A stretch of 64,000 bases of DNA from Pleomorphomonas sp. NRK KF1 (GTDB lineage Bacteria > Pseudomonadota > Alphaproteobacteria > Rhizobiales > Pleomorphomonadaceae), in assembly GCF_023721755.1 (NCBI RefSeq), contig NZ_JAMDLH010000004.1, positions 248,001 to 312,000 of the forward strand, read 5' to 3'. This document shows, in pieces, positions 44,547-51,930 of the stretch; position 1 is the stretch's first letter, and each line of letters begins with the position of its first letter. Under the pieces are notes generated by a model that saw only the letters and a program-made list of their open reading frames with translations, searched no databases and was not told the origin of the DNA. The position numbers and the translations under genes are program-made.

Positions 44547-45839
44547 TTACGCACCGATCATCAGTTTCAATATTTCGAGGTCGGTCCCCTTCATGCCGAC
44601 GCTGGCGACCTGGCCGATGTTGGCGATGGTGCCCTCCACGTCGGCGGTCACCAGGCCCTCGCCGTCAGAGAAGGCCTGCCCTTCCACGGCGAGGTGATGG
44701 GCCATGATCGCCGCGTCGACCGCCGAGGCGATCTTGGCGGCGCAGGAGGGTTTCGCCCCGTCGCAGACGATGCCGCCGACATTGCCGATGGCGTTGGTGA
44801 TCGTCCGCGAGATCGCCGCGAAGTCGCCGCCCTGCATGTAGGTGATGGCCGCGCCCGCCCCGCAGGCGGCGCTGACGGCGCCGCAGAAGGCCGAGAGCTT
44901 GCCGATCAGCGTCTTCTGGTGGATGGCGATCAGGTTGGAGAGGACCAACGCCCGATAGAGCATGTCCTCGCCCACCGCCAGTTCCTCGGCATAGGCGATC
45001 ACCGGCAGGGAAGCGGTCATGCCCTGGTTGCCGCTGCCCGAGTTGATGATCACCGGCAGCGCGCAGCCGCTCATCCGGGCATCGCTGCCGGCCGCCGCCC
45101 GCGCCTTCGCCCGCGTCCGGATGTCGGAGCCGGCGTATTTCAGCAGCGTGCGGCCGACGCCGACGCCATAGTGGCCGCTCAGCCCTTCCTCGGAAATGCG
45201 GGTGTTCTTCTCGATCTGGTCGGCGATGATCGGCGCGATGTCCTCGATCTCCACCGTGTCGGCGAAGGCGATGATGTCGCGCACGTTGAGCGCCGACGCC
45301 CCGTCGTCGGCCGCCGCGCCGACGGCCACCTCGCGGTCGACCAGCACCTCGCCATCGCGGACGACGCGGCAGATGTTGGTGTGCGAGCCCTTGATCGACA
45401 CCTCGGCCGACGCCTCGCCGGCGAACACCTTGACGATGATGTGCAGGGTCTCGTCGCCCTCGATCAGATGCGTGCGGCAGTAGCCGGCCTCCAGCAGCTG
45501 ACGGATTTCCAGCCGCTGGACCGGCTCCACCGCCTCCAGCACCTGCATGCCGGCCTTGGCGTCGCCGCCGACGATGCCGGCGATGGCCGCCGCGTCGATG
45601 CCCTTGAGGCCGCCGGTCTTGGGCACCACCACGCCCTTGACGTTCTTGACGATGTTGCCGCTGCACCAGGCCTCCGCCCGCTCCGGGCGGGTCTTCAGCA
45701 CGGCGGTGGCATAGGCAGCGGCATAGGCGACGGCGATCGGCTCGGTGCAGCCGAGCGCCGGAATCAGCTCCTTCTTGAGGATGTCGACATAGGTTCGGTA
45801 GGTCTGGGCGTCGAGCCGGGCGATGGTCATGTCGGTCAT
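44547..45839 (-). CDS. L-cysteine desulfidase family protein (CyuA/YhaM-like)
   Basis: A 430 aa protein of the UPF0597/CyuA family, which degrades L-cysteine to pyruvate, ammonia and sulfide through an oxygen-sensitive [4Fe-4S] cluster. Motifs: ELIPALGCTEPIA near 25-35 (C31), CSGNIVKNVKGV, GSGNQGMTASLPV, and NVGGIVCDGAKPSCAAKIAS near 350 with two cluster-type Cys. Start at 45839 overlaps the ATC hydrolase stop by 4 nt. Context suggests it consumes cysteine released by that hydrolase. Confidence 0.92.
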   Translation of the reverse strand: MTDMTIARLDAQTYRTYVDILKKELIPALGCTEPIAVAYAAAYATAVLKTRPERAEAWCSGNIVKNVKGVVVPKTGGLKGIDAAAIAGIVGGDAKAGMQVLEAVEPVQRLEIRQLLEAGYCRTHLIEGDETLHIIVKVFAGEASAEVSIKGSHTNICRVVRDGEVLVDREVAVGAAADDGASALNVRDIIAFADTVEIEDIAPIIADQIEKNTRISEEGLSGHYGVGVGRTLLKYAGSDIRTRAKARAAAGSDARMSGCALPVIINSGSGNQGMTASLPVIAYAEELAVGEDMLYRALVLSNLIAIHQKTLIGKLSAFCGAVSAACGAGAAITYMQGGDFAAISRTITNAIGNVGGIVCDGAKPSCAAKIASAVDAAIMAHHLAVEGQAFSDGEGLVTADVEGTIANIGQVASVGMKGTDLEILKLMIGA

Positions 45840-46339
45840 GCCCGCCGCGAGAACTTGACTTCGCACACCGGGTGCCCCTCGGCGATGGTCTTGCCCAGCT
45901 CGAACTCGAACTCGCCGAAGCGGCTGGCGATGCCCCGGTCGCCGGACATGGCGATGTCGCAGAGCTTGGCCATCACCTCGCTGTCGACGCCGATCTGCTT
46001 CCAGGCGGCGACCAGCGGGCAATGGCCGTACTCCAGCACCAGCTCGCTCTCGTCGAGCTTCTTCACCTCGATCTCGAAGATCTTGCGCACGTCCTCGGTG
46101 AAGAAGGTCTCGCCGAAGGAAACCATGCTGCCCTCGGTGTCCATCCGCTCCTTGATGCCGTCGCCGTGCAGGCAGCCGGTGTCGAAGATCGCCTGATGGC
46201 CGATGCTCTCCCAGTCGAGACCGCGCTTCTTGGCCTCCATCAGGATCAGCCCCATCCACAGGCCGCGATGGACGATGGCCCCGCGCACCTTGTTGATGGT
46301 GGCATCGTCAGTATTCTTCGGTTGATTGAACGCACACAT
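45836..46339 (-). CDS. L-2-amino-thiazoline-4-carboxylic acid hydrolase family protein
   Basis: A 167 aa protein of the ATC hydrolase family, which opens the thiazoline ring of ATC toward cysteine. Family pattern: VLEYGHCPLVAAWKQIG, LCDIAMSGDRGIASRF, FELGKTIAEGHPVCEVKF. GGAGAG lies before the ATG. It leads the operon ATC hydrolase, desulfidase, transporter, which would take ATC or cysteine to pyruvate, ammonia and sulfide. A sigma-54 promoter lies about 240 nt upstream. Family call from motifs; substrate from family knowledge. Confidence 0.85.
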   Translation of the reverse strand: MCAFNQPKNTDDATINKVRGAIVHRGLWMGLILMEAKKRGLDWESIGHQAIFDTGCLHGDGIKERMDTEGSMVSFGETFFTEDVRKIFEIEVKKLDESELVLEYGHCPLVAAWKQIGVDSEVMAKLCDIAMSGDRGIASRFGEFEFELGKTIAEGHPVCEVKFSRRA

Positions 46340-46576
46340 GTTCTTCTCTCCACTTGAACCCGGCCGAAAAGTACAAACCTCCGGCCTCGCGGCCGATCGA
46401 CACCGGCCACGCAAGACATTCCTTCGGCAAAAAGCCTATGATTGGCGTATTCCCCCGAACCGCCCCTTCGGATCATCCGGCCTGCCCGACCCGATGACCT
46501 GACCTCTGAAACGACCTCTCGTCGTTACCCACGTTTAAACTTCACTCGACCGGCGTCTTTGCCGGCAAACACTGAA

Positions 46577-46593
46577 TTGCACGGCCTGTGCCA
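46577..46593 (-). promoter_or_regulatory. Sigma-54 (-24/-12) promoter
   Basis: On the minus strand the sequence is TGGCACAGGCCGTGCAA. It matches TGGCAC-N5-TTGCA with one mismatch and has exactly 10 nt between GG and GC. It faces the ATC-hydrolase operon. A sigma-54 activator gene lies at 53176-54948 on the same strand, beyond the island. Confidence 0.8.
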
Positions 46594-46599
46594 GAATTG

Positions 46600-47147
46600 G
46601 CCGACGCGGCGCTCTCACGCCAAAGGGCTATGCCGCGCCGGGGGCGTCCCGGACGGCGGAAAGCCGCCCAATCGGCGCGCCAAATCCCGGACCGGCCGGC
46701 ACCAGCCCGCCCGCCCGTCCCGCCCAACACCCTGATATCCTTTCCGGAACCGCCTCCCGCCCTCGGCCGCCGCCACGCCCCGGCCGCCCGGCAAGAGCCG
46801 CGCCCTGCCCATCACAGCGGCACGCCCGATAAGTAATCTTCCGCTACGCCCCGCGCCCCCGATCCGGCCTCATCAGCCACCCCCACCCGCCTCGCTCCTC
46901 CCGCCCCAGCCGGCCATCACCCGCGAGGTTTCGCAAAATGAGAAGCGAGAACGACCAACCGGCTGACTGGAAACGGTTTTTCACCGCTTCGCGATTTCGC
47001 AAAATGAGAATACGTTAAGGAGAAGTAACCGGAGAGCATGTGAGCGGAAGGCCCCGCTTCTTGAAGAGGTAGCTTCAATCGGCCAGCCACGTCCGTTATC
47101 GAGGCATGACTGCTACAGGAATGCTCCCCATCGAACCAATTATACGA
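46600..47147. other. Gene-free region left of the island
   Basis: About 550 bp with no credible gene. It contains a 16-bp direct repeat, TTTCGCAAAATGAGAA, at 46929-46944 and 46995-47010 (66 bp apart). The base composition shifts from very GC-rich (up to about 46920) to mixed (after 46930), so the island edge probably lies here. Enhancer sites for the sigma-54 activator may be in 46600-46900 but were not recognised. Confidence 0.5.
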
Positions 47148-47178
47148 AATGCATAATGAAGGTCAACAATTATGCATT
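47148..47178. repeat. Inverted repeat at the end of the XRE gene
   Basis: AATGCATAAT (47148-47157) and ATTATGCATT (47169-47178) are exact reverse complements, 11 nt apart. The second arm lies in the last codons of the XRE gene. Both contain ATGCAT, also the core of the palindrome between the divergent starts at 47461-47475. Confidence 0.6.
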
Positions 47179-47468
47179 CTAAGAGCTACTCGAATAAATT
47201 CTTGAAAAACCCTCGAACCCCTAACGGCAGCAAGAAGCTCTTGCTCCAGAGCAGGGTCGCTCGATACCGCGTGCGGCCAATCACTCAAAAGATCCGCCAT
47301 TCGTAAGGACATCTTTTTCGAAAGCGGCGCTTTTCCGGACAATATCTTTGATAAATGCCCCTGATGGACATTCAGCAAGCGCGACAGCTCAACCTGAGAC
47401 ATCAGCGTCTCGCGCCGTTTGCTCTCGACCCTACGGACAATCTCTGGGATCTTGTCATTCATATGCAT
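47163..47468 (-). CDS. XRE-family transcriptional regulator of the island
   Basis: A 101 aa HTH protein: IPEIVRRVESKRRETLMSQVELSRLLNVHQGHLSKILSGKAPLSKKMSLRMADLL is a clear Cro/C1-type domain; the C-terminus is helical. Starts at 47468 (MHMNDK) or 47462 (MNDK). It is divergent from the glycosylase gene with about 20 bp between them, so its binding site must lie over both promoters. More AT-rich than chromosomal neighbours. Likely the repressor of the island. Confidence 0.85.
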   Translation of the reverse strand: MHMNDKIPEIVRRVESKRRETLMSQVELSRLLNVHQGHLSKILSGKAPLSKKMSLRMADLLSDWPHAVSSDPALEQELLAAVRGSRVFQEFIRVALRMHNC

Positions 47469-47475
47469 TGCATAT
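47461..47475. promoter_or_regulatory. Palindrome between divergent island genes
   Basis: ATATGCATTGCATAT is a perfect palindrome around its central base. It covers the start codons of the XRE gene and lies 12 bp before the glycosylase ATG. A likely operator for the XRE protein. Confidence 0.6.
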
Positions 47476-47487
47476 ACAGTTTTGGCC

Positions 47488-48198
47488 ATGTCCGCTATAT
47501 CGAATCCCGCACCTCGTTTCCGCCCTGACGACGAAGTCGTGCCCGGCGTACGTTTTGGCCTGAGCGGTTGGGTAGGCAGTCCAGCGTATTGGGCCAAAAT
47601 GGCAGAGTTCGAGGCCGATGACCCTGAGGACTACGTCAGTCCAAAAGGCACTCCATTAGCCGAAGATTTGGCGTTTTGCCTTTTGGGCGGTTACGGCGTG
47701 AAGATGGAGCTTAATCGCGCCGCATGGGAGCACCTTTTCGAGGCCGGCGTTTATTCCTCTGACCCGGTCCCTTCTCGTCAAGAAATCGAGGAGCTGCTCA
47801 GTATGCCGCTCTTAGTAAAGGGAAGGTGGCATAAATACCGCTACCCACGGCAACGGGCTGATCGGCTCCATGTTGCACTAAATGCGATCCGTGAGCGCCC
47901 ACCGCAGACTGACAATCATCATACGTTTCGTCAGCAGCTGATGGAGTTACCTGGCATTGGCCCCAAAACCGCGTCCTGGATTGTCAGGAATTGGTTAGGG
48001 AGCGATGAGGTCGCCATCCTTGATGTTCATGTCCTTCGGGCAGGGACACTTATGGGACTGTTCCCTGAGAACTATCGCCTACCGAAAGACTACGAAGCTC
48101 TCGAGAAAAAATTCCTCGATTTCGCGAAAGCGATTCAGGTTAGGGCGTCTCTTCTTGACGCCATTATGTGGCGGGATATGCGGACGCTGTTCAACTAA
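47488..48198 (+). CDS. OGG1-like HhH DNA glycosylase
   Basis: A 236 aa protein of the helix-hairpin-helix GPD superfamily. The hairpin LMELPGIGPKTASWIVRN covers 151-168. K160 and D179 (in ILDVHVLRAG) are 19 residues apart, the spacing of the catalytic Lys and Asp in OGG1, so it may cut as a bifunctional glycosylase/lyase. No Fe-S cluster motif. In cells such enzymes excise oxidised or modified bases. Here it leads a defence-like operon, so it may act on modified bases in foreign DNA or on a base handled by the neighbours (inference). It ends 55 nt before the next gene. Confidence 0.85.
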   Translation: MSAISNPAPRFRPDDEVVPGVRFGLSGWVGSPAYWAKMAEFEADDPEDYVSPKGTPLAEDLAFCLLGGYGVKMELNRAAWEHLFEAGVYSSDPVPSRQEIEELLSMPLLVKGRWHKYRYPRQRADRLHVALNAIRERPPQTDNHHTFRQQLMELPGIGPKTASWIVRNWLGSDEVAILDVHVLRAGTLMGLFPENYRLPKDYEALEKKFLDFAKAIQVRASLLDAIMWRDMRTLFN

Positions 48199-48253
48199 TC
48201 CGATTACGTTTCATCAAGCGATCTCCTAAAATTAGAACTGGAGGCTTGATTCG

Positions 48254-48652
48254 ATGGCTGGCAAGAGCAAACCGACGGGTAACCGTAAACGTCCTGAGGA
48301 TTTGGGCGTACTGAAACCGAAGATTGGCAAAGATGCTGAAGGAGCTGGTTCGGGCGGGTTTGAAGGCGCCGACCAATGCAGTATCAGTATAGACACTGAC
48401 TTAGAGGGAATACGCCTTCCTGCTCTTTCCGGTCTTTCAAAAGGTGACGCTCTCCGGATCGGCACGGATTTTTTTGAAAAGCACCCCATTGCAGTAGCAA
48501 TCAGATCCGACGGGATGATTGTTGGCACGCTAGCCTCATTCCAGAACTACGCAACTTTCCTTGAGTGCCTACAGAACGGGGTGGAGTACGTCGTAACTGT
48601 TACTGAGCTCGGTTCAGGCCATTGCCACGTTGTCGGCGGACGTACAGCATGA
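48254..48652 (+). CDS. Island small protein 1 (paralogue of small protein 2)
   Basis: 132 aa, no known family. A basic, probably disordered N-terminus (MAGKSKPTGNRKRP) precedes a compact domain from about 45. The domain aligns with small protein 2: 'L.GIR......S...GD.L.......' then 'G.IVGTLA.FQ......C...G..Y...V'. GGAGG lies 9 nt before the ATG. It overlaps the kinase-deoxyribosyltransferase gene by 4 nt (ATGA), and its paralogue likewise precedes the second kinase, so each small protein probably binds its kinase partner. Confidence 0.8.
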   Translation: MAGKSKPTGNRKRPEDLGVLKPKIGKDAEGAGSGGFEGADQCSISIDTDLEGIRLPALSGLSKGDALRIGTDFFEKHPIAVAIRSDGMIVGTLASFQNYATFLECLQNGVEYVVTVTELGSGHCHVVGGRTA

Positions 48653-49830
48653 TCATCGTTGGCGGCGTCTACCGTGAGGAATGCATACGCCCTCACTGGT
48701 CGCGTATCTTTGGATCCGCAGGGCGCGCGGCTGTAGCGCTATCTGGGCTTTCGCCAGACTCGCGCTTAGTAGCCTATGCGTGTGCTGGCTGGGCAGAAGA
48801 CGTACGACAGACCATGCGCGGATTGGGGATGACGGCAGATCTACAGGAGATTACGCACGATATCGCGTTCCACTACCTTCACCCCCTCTCCGTGCCAGAA
48901 CTTGTCGGCACACCCGACATCCCATTTCCGTCACTTTCGGCTAGCGGCGACGTGGTACTGCGGTTCGGTATGGTCGAAGGCGATGCAACCATAAGCGCCG
49001 AACGCGCGATCTACGACCCCCAGCATCCAGCGGCGGCCCTCCTTTTTCATGCCAATGGTTCAACAGCGAAAGAACTCGCTGTCGTACTCAACGAGGCGGA
49101 GCTTGAGTATGGCGCTTGCAGCAGTGACCCTTGGAACTACAAGACTATACGCGATCGCTTCGGTGCCGACATCGTTGTGGTCAAGCGCGGCCCGCTCGGA
49201 GCTGTGGTCATGCAGCCAAGCGGTAACATAAAGATTCCCGCCTATCGATCGGAAACCGTTTTCAAGCTGGGTTCGGGCGACATCTTCAGCGCCGTCTTCG
49301 CCCACCTTTGGGGCGAACGCAAATGGCCGGCGGCCGAGGCTGCCGACTTCGCATCACGCGCGGTTGCACGCTATGTATCGACGCGCGGAACGCAAGTTTC
49401 GCTTGATGGGCTTGAGGACTTGGCTCCGTTTGCAGACGGAGAAACAGCTAGTCGCATATACATCGCCGCGCCCTTCTTTACGCTTCCGCAAAGGTGGCTC
49501 GTCGAAGAGATGCGTGGCTGCCTGGCGATACTAGGTGGAGATGTGTTTTCGCCAATTCACGATGTAGGCGCTTTTGGTGGCCCTGATTACATCGCGAACA
49601 AGGACCTTGAGGGACTACGGTCGTGCGGCACAGTTCTCGCGGTAATCGACGGAGAGGATGCGGGCACGTTGTTTGAGGTTGGATATGCTCGGAATCTGGG
49701 AATCCCAGTTGTAGCTCTCGCGGAAGTGCCGAGACAGGAAAGTCTGACAATGCTGGAGGGAACTGGCTGCACGATAACAAATGATTTCACAACAGCAGTT
49801 TACCGCGCGATCTGGAGTTCTCTGAGATGA
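48649..49830 (+). CDS. PfkB-like kinase fused to nucleoside 2-deoxyribosyltransferase
   Basis: A 393 aa fusion. Residues 1-255 have the ribokinase/PfkB fold: IIVGGVYREE, GSAGRAAVALSGL, VVVKRGPLGAVV, and the catalytic anion-hole motif GSGD at 208-211 (D211). PfkB enzymes phosphorylate sugars or nucleosides. Residues 268-393 form a nucleoside 2-deoxyribosyltransferase domain: RIYIAAPFF, FSPIHDVG, then DAGTLFEVGYA with the catalytic-type Glu343. Such enzymes swap bases on deoxyribose or cleave nucleotides. Both active sites look intact. The combination suggests handling of an unusual (deoxy)nucleoside. Confidence 0.88.
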   Translation: MIIVGGVYREECIRPHWSRIFGSAGRAAVALSGLSPDSRLVAYACAGWAEDVRQTMRGLGMTADLQEITHDIAFHYLHPLSVPELVGTPDIPFPSLSASGDVVLRFGMVEGDATISAERAIYDPQHPAAALLFHANGSTAKELAVVLNEAELEYGACSSDPWNYKTIRDRFGADIVVVKRGPLGAVVMQPSGNIKIPAYRSETVFKLGSGDIFSAVFAHLWGERKWPAAEAADFASRAVARYVSTRGTQVSLDGLEDLAPFADGETASRIYIAAPFFTLPQRWLVEEMRGCLAILGGDVFSPIHDVGAFGGPDYIANKDLEGLRSCGTVLAVIDGEDAGTLFEVGYARNLGIPVVALAEVPRQESLTMLEGTGCTITNDFTTAVYRAIWSSLR

Positions 49831-50429
49831 GGGCGCTTCTGTTCTCGGGCGGGCTAGACTCGTCAGCTCTAGCATGGTGGCTTAGGCCCGATGTATGCGT
49901 CACCGTCGACTATGGTCAGCGCGCAGCCAAGGGTGAAATAGCCGCATCTTCTGCATTATGCAGCCAGATTGGTCTCGAACACCGCATAATCTACGCGAAC
50001 CTTTCGTCTCTAGGATCTGGCTCGATGGCGGCAAAGGCGGCTGCGAACGGTTCATCAGCCGAAGAGTTCTGGCCGTATAGAAATCAAATGCTTGTAACAC
50101 TCGCGGCCATGAAACTGATGCCTGAGGGCGCGACAGAGATTATCCTTGGTTCGGTGTCAACAGATCAGCACGCTGATGGAAAGACACCCTTTTTGAAATC
50201 CCTCGACCGTACCCTCTCGTTGCAGGAAGGACGTGTGCGTGTCACTGCCCCTGCACGACGGATGTCAACAAGAACGCTCTTGCGAACTTCGGGCTTTCCA
50301 TACGAGCTGATCGGTCTCACCTTTTCATGCCACGTCCATGAGTATGCATGCGGTCAGTGCAACGGTTGCCTAAAGCACCGCGAATGTGTGGAGCTGGCAT
50401 ATCCCCGTTCAAGAAGGGGGACTACCTGA
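49827..50429 (+). CDS. QueC-like enzyme (7-cyano-7-deazaguanine synthase family)
   Basis: A 200 aa PP-loop protein. ATP-pyrophosphatase motif SGGLDS at 7-12, DYGQ at 28-31, YRNQMLVTLAA (QueC has R-N), STDQHADGKTPFL, and the zinc site C168, C175, C178, C181 (HEYACGQCNGC). QueC turns a 7-deazaguanine acid into amide then nitrile. Family members in Qat and type IV CBASS systems work in phage defence. No queD, queE or queF is nearby, so the host pathway may supply the substrate. Overlaps both neighbours (4 and 1 nt). Confidence 0.9.
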   Translation: MRALLFSGGLDSSALAWWLRPDVCVTVDYGQRAAKGEIAASSALCSQIGLEHRIIYANLSSLGSGSMAAKAAANGSSAEEFWPYRNQMLVTLAAMKLMPEGATEIILGSVSTDQHADGKTPFLKSLDRTLSLQEGRVRVTAPARRMSTRTLLRTSGFPYELIGLTFSCHVHEYACGQCNGCLKHRECVELAYPRSRRGTT

Positions 50430-50773
50430 TGGCAGGGTACGCGCCAAAGAGCACTCGCCAAGCTGCGACGAGGCGAAGACCTGTGGTCATGGAAGATAGC
50501 TGTGACCTTCGTTTCAATGTCGATCTTGTCGGAATCAGGTCGGACCACGTGCAAAGTATTGAAGACGGTGACATACTGTTCGTCCAAATCTCTGAAAATG
50601 AAAAGTGGCGCAGCCTTGTTTGCGTGACGAATAGCGGCGACATCGTAGGCACCCTGGCGGCTTTTCAGGGACTCGCCCAGCTAATAACCTGTGTGGAAGC
50701 TGGATCACGTTACATCGCAGTTGTAGACTTTGCTTCAGCTACTCGTTGCTCTGTTGAGGTCATGCGAGCATGA
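50429..50773 (+). CDS. Island small protein 2 (paralogue of small protein 1)
   Basis: 114 aa, homologous to the protein at 48254. Shares an MAG start followed by a basic disordered tail (MAGYAPKSTRQAATRRRP), then 'LVGIRSDHVQSIEDGDIL' and 'GDIVGTLAAFQGLAQLITCVEAGSRYIAVV'. It starts on the last base of the QueC-like stop. Placement directly after the QueC-like gene makes it a candidate substrate or partner of that enzyme. No known domain. Confidence 0.78.
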   Translation: MAGYAPKSTRQAATRRRPVVMEDSCDLRFNVDLVGIRSDHVQSIEDGDILFVQISENEKWRSLVCVTNSGDIVGTLAAFQGLAQLITCVEAGSRYIAVVDFASATRCSVEVMRA

Positions 50774-51930
50774 TTATTGCCGGCGGCACGTATCTTGAAC
50801 ATTGCCAGTATCCGAAATGGGAGCGCTTGTTCGGATCAGGAATGCGAGCGGCCATCGCGGTGAGCGAGCTGTCAGAAAACACGGTGCTCCACACCTACGT
50901 GCCGAATGCATGGAGAAAAGACGTCGAAGCAACCCTTGCCAGTTTCGGGATTATCGGGAAGCTGGAACCAACCAAACACGAGCTGATCTTCGAATATCTC
51001 GATACTCTGCAGAAATCTTATGTTCCCCCTATCCCCGCTGAAGCAGAGCAAGAGAAGCCGCTCATTGTTGCCGGCGATGTCGTACTGCGTTTTGGGCTTA
51101 TGGAGGGAACTGCGGAGGTTAAGGGTCGCACTGTTGTTTACGCCCCGCAAAATTCTTACGTAAAATTCCACAAAAATGGTTCGAAGGCCGACAGACTGGC
51201 GGTGATCCTTTCTAAAGAGGAGCTTCTCGGTTTTGGTGGACTAGACGGTAAATTGCCGACAGAAGATTACCTCGCAGAAGCAGCGCAAAATGTTTTCGAA
51301 GATAAACCTGCTCCGCAGATCATCCTAACCAAGGATGGTTTTGGAGGGCTGCAAGTATTTTTCGGCGGGGACCCAATTTCGATAAAGAGCTACTCCGCGG
51401 AAAGCTATTTCCGTATTGGTGCGGGGGACGTTCTCGCCGCAGCTTTTGCGCACGCATGGGGTGAGCGAGGTTTGGAACCTGTCGAAGCAGCAGACTTCGC
51501 AGCACGTAGTGTCGCTTACTTCGTCGAGGATGCACGGCTACCGCTACTTCCCCCGTCACAATTGCCCGAGCTTCGCCAAAGTCGCAGAAATGATCAGAAA
51601 CTCCGTCTCCTCGGTGTCGGACGCTTCGAGGCGAAATCGCTCGTCATGCAGACCGAAATTTGGATCGAGAACCTCGGAGGCTCGACTGCTTTTACTTTCA
51701 TAGACTGGAACGGAGAGAGCCGAGTAGAAGGGCCGATTGATCTTCTCATCATCGGATCAAGCGAGTCGCCATCAACCTGCGACGAAGTACGCGAGCGAAT
51801 AGGAGACCCCAAAGTGGTATTCTGGCCAGAGCGTGATCGCCGGACTGTCCAGCTATGTTTTCCAGTATCGCGCATAGCGGGTGATTTCCCTAGCGCTCTC
51901 TACCACGCTATGCGGAGTCCCTCACCATGA
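50770..51930 (+). CDS. Second PfkB-like protein with divergent C-terminal domain
   Basis: 386 aa. Residues 1-255 are homologous to the kinase part of the 48649 protein: IIAGGTYLEHCQYPKWERLFGSGMRAAIAVSEL, GDVVLRFGLMEGTAEV, 'RIGAGDVLAAAFAHAWGERGLEPVEAADFAARSV' with GAGD at 217-220. The C-terminal 270-386 region has a predicted alpha/beta pattern (DLLIIGSSES, VVFWPERD) and sits where the deoxyribosyltransferase domain is in the paralogue, but I see no catalytic motif. It may be a decayed or regulatory version. Overlaps its neighbours by 4 nt. Confidence 0.8.
   Translation: MIIAGGTYLEHCQYPKWERLFGSGMRAAIAVSELSENTVLHTYVPNAWRKDVEATLASFGIIGKLEPTKHELIFEYLDTLQKSYVPPIPAEAEQEKPLIVAGDVVLRFGLMEGTAEVKGRTVVYAPQNSYVKFHKNGSKADRLAVILSKEELLGFGGLDGKLPTEDYLAEAAQNVFEDKPAPQIILTKDGFGGLQVFFGGDPISIKSYSAESYFRIGAGDVLAAAFAHAWGERGLEPVEAADFAARSVAYFVEDARLPLLPPSQLPELRQSRRNDQKLRLLGVGRFEAKSLVMQTEIWIENLGGSTAFTFIDWNGESRVEGPIDLLIIGSSESPSTCDEVRERIGDPKVVFWPERDRRTVQLCFPVSRIAGDFPSALYHAMRSPSP

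Noticed and set aside
43093-46196. Two long plus-strand frames opposite the ATC/cysteine operon
   Set aside because: Shadows; Asp/His/Gln-rich translations without recognisable folds.
46360-46440. A second sigma-54-like site nearer to the ATC hydrolase gene
   Set aside because: The GG...GC pair has only 8 nt between, not 10.
46442-46836. Short frames in the gap between the sigma-54 promoter and the island
   Set aside because: Pro/Arg-rich translations, no ribosome-binding sites, and one overlaps the promoter.
47137-47160. Similarity of TTATACGAAATGCATAAT to part of a loxP-like site
   Set aside because: Only a short match, no second arm in the right spacing and no recombinase gene nearby.
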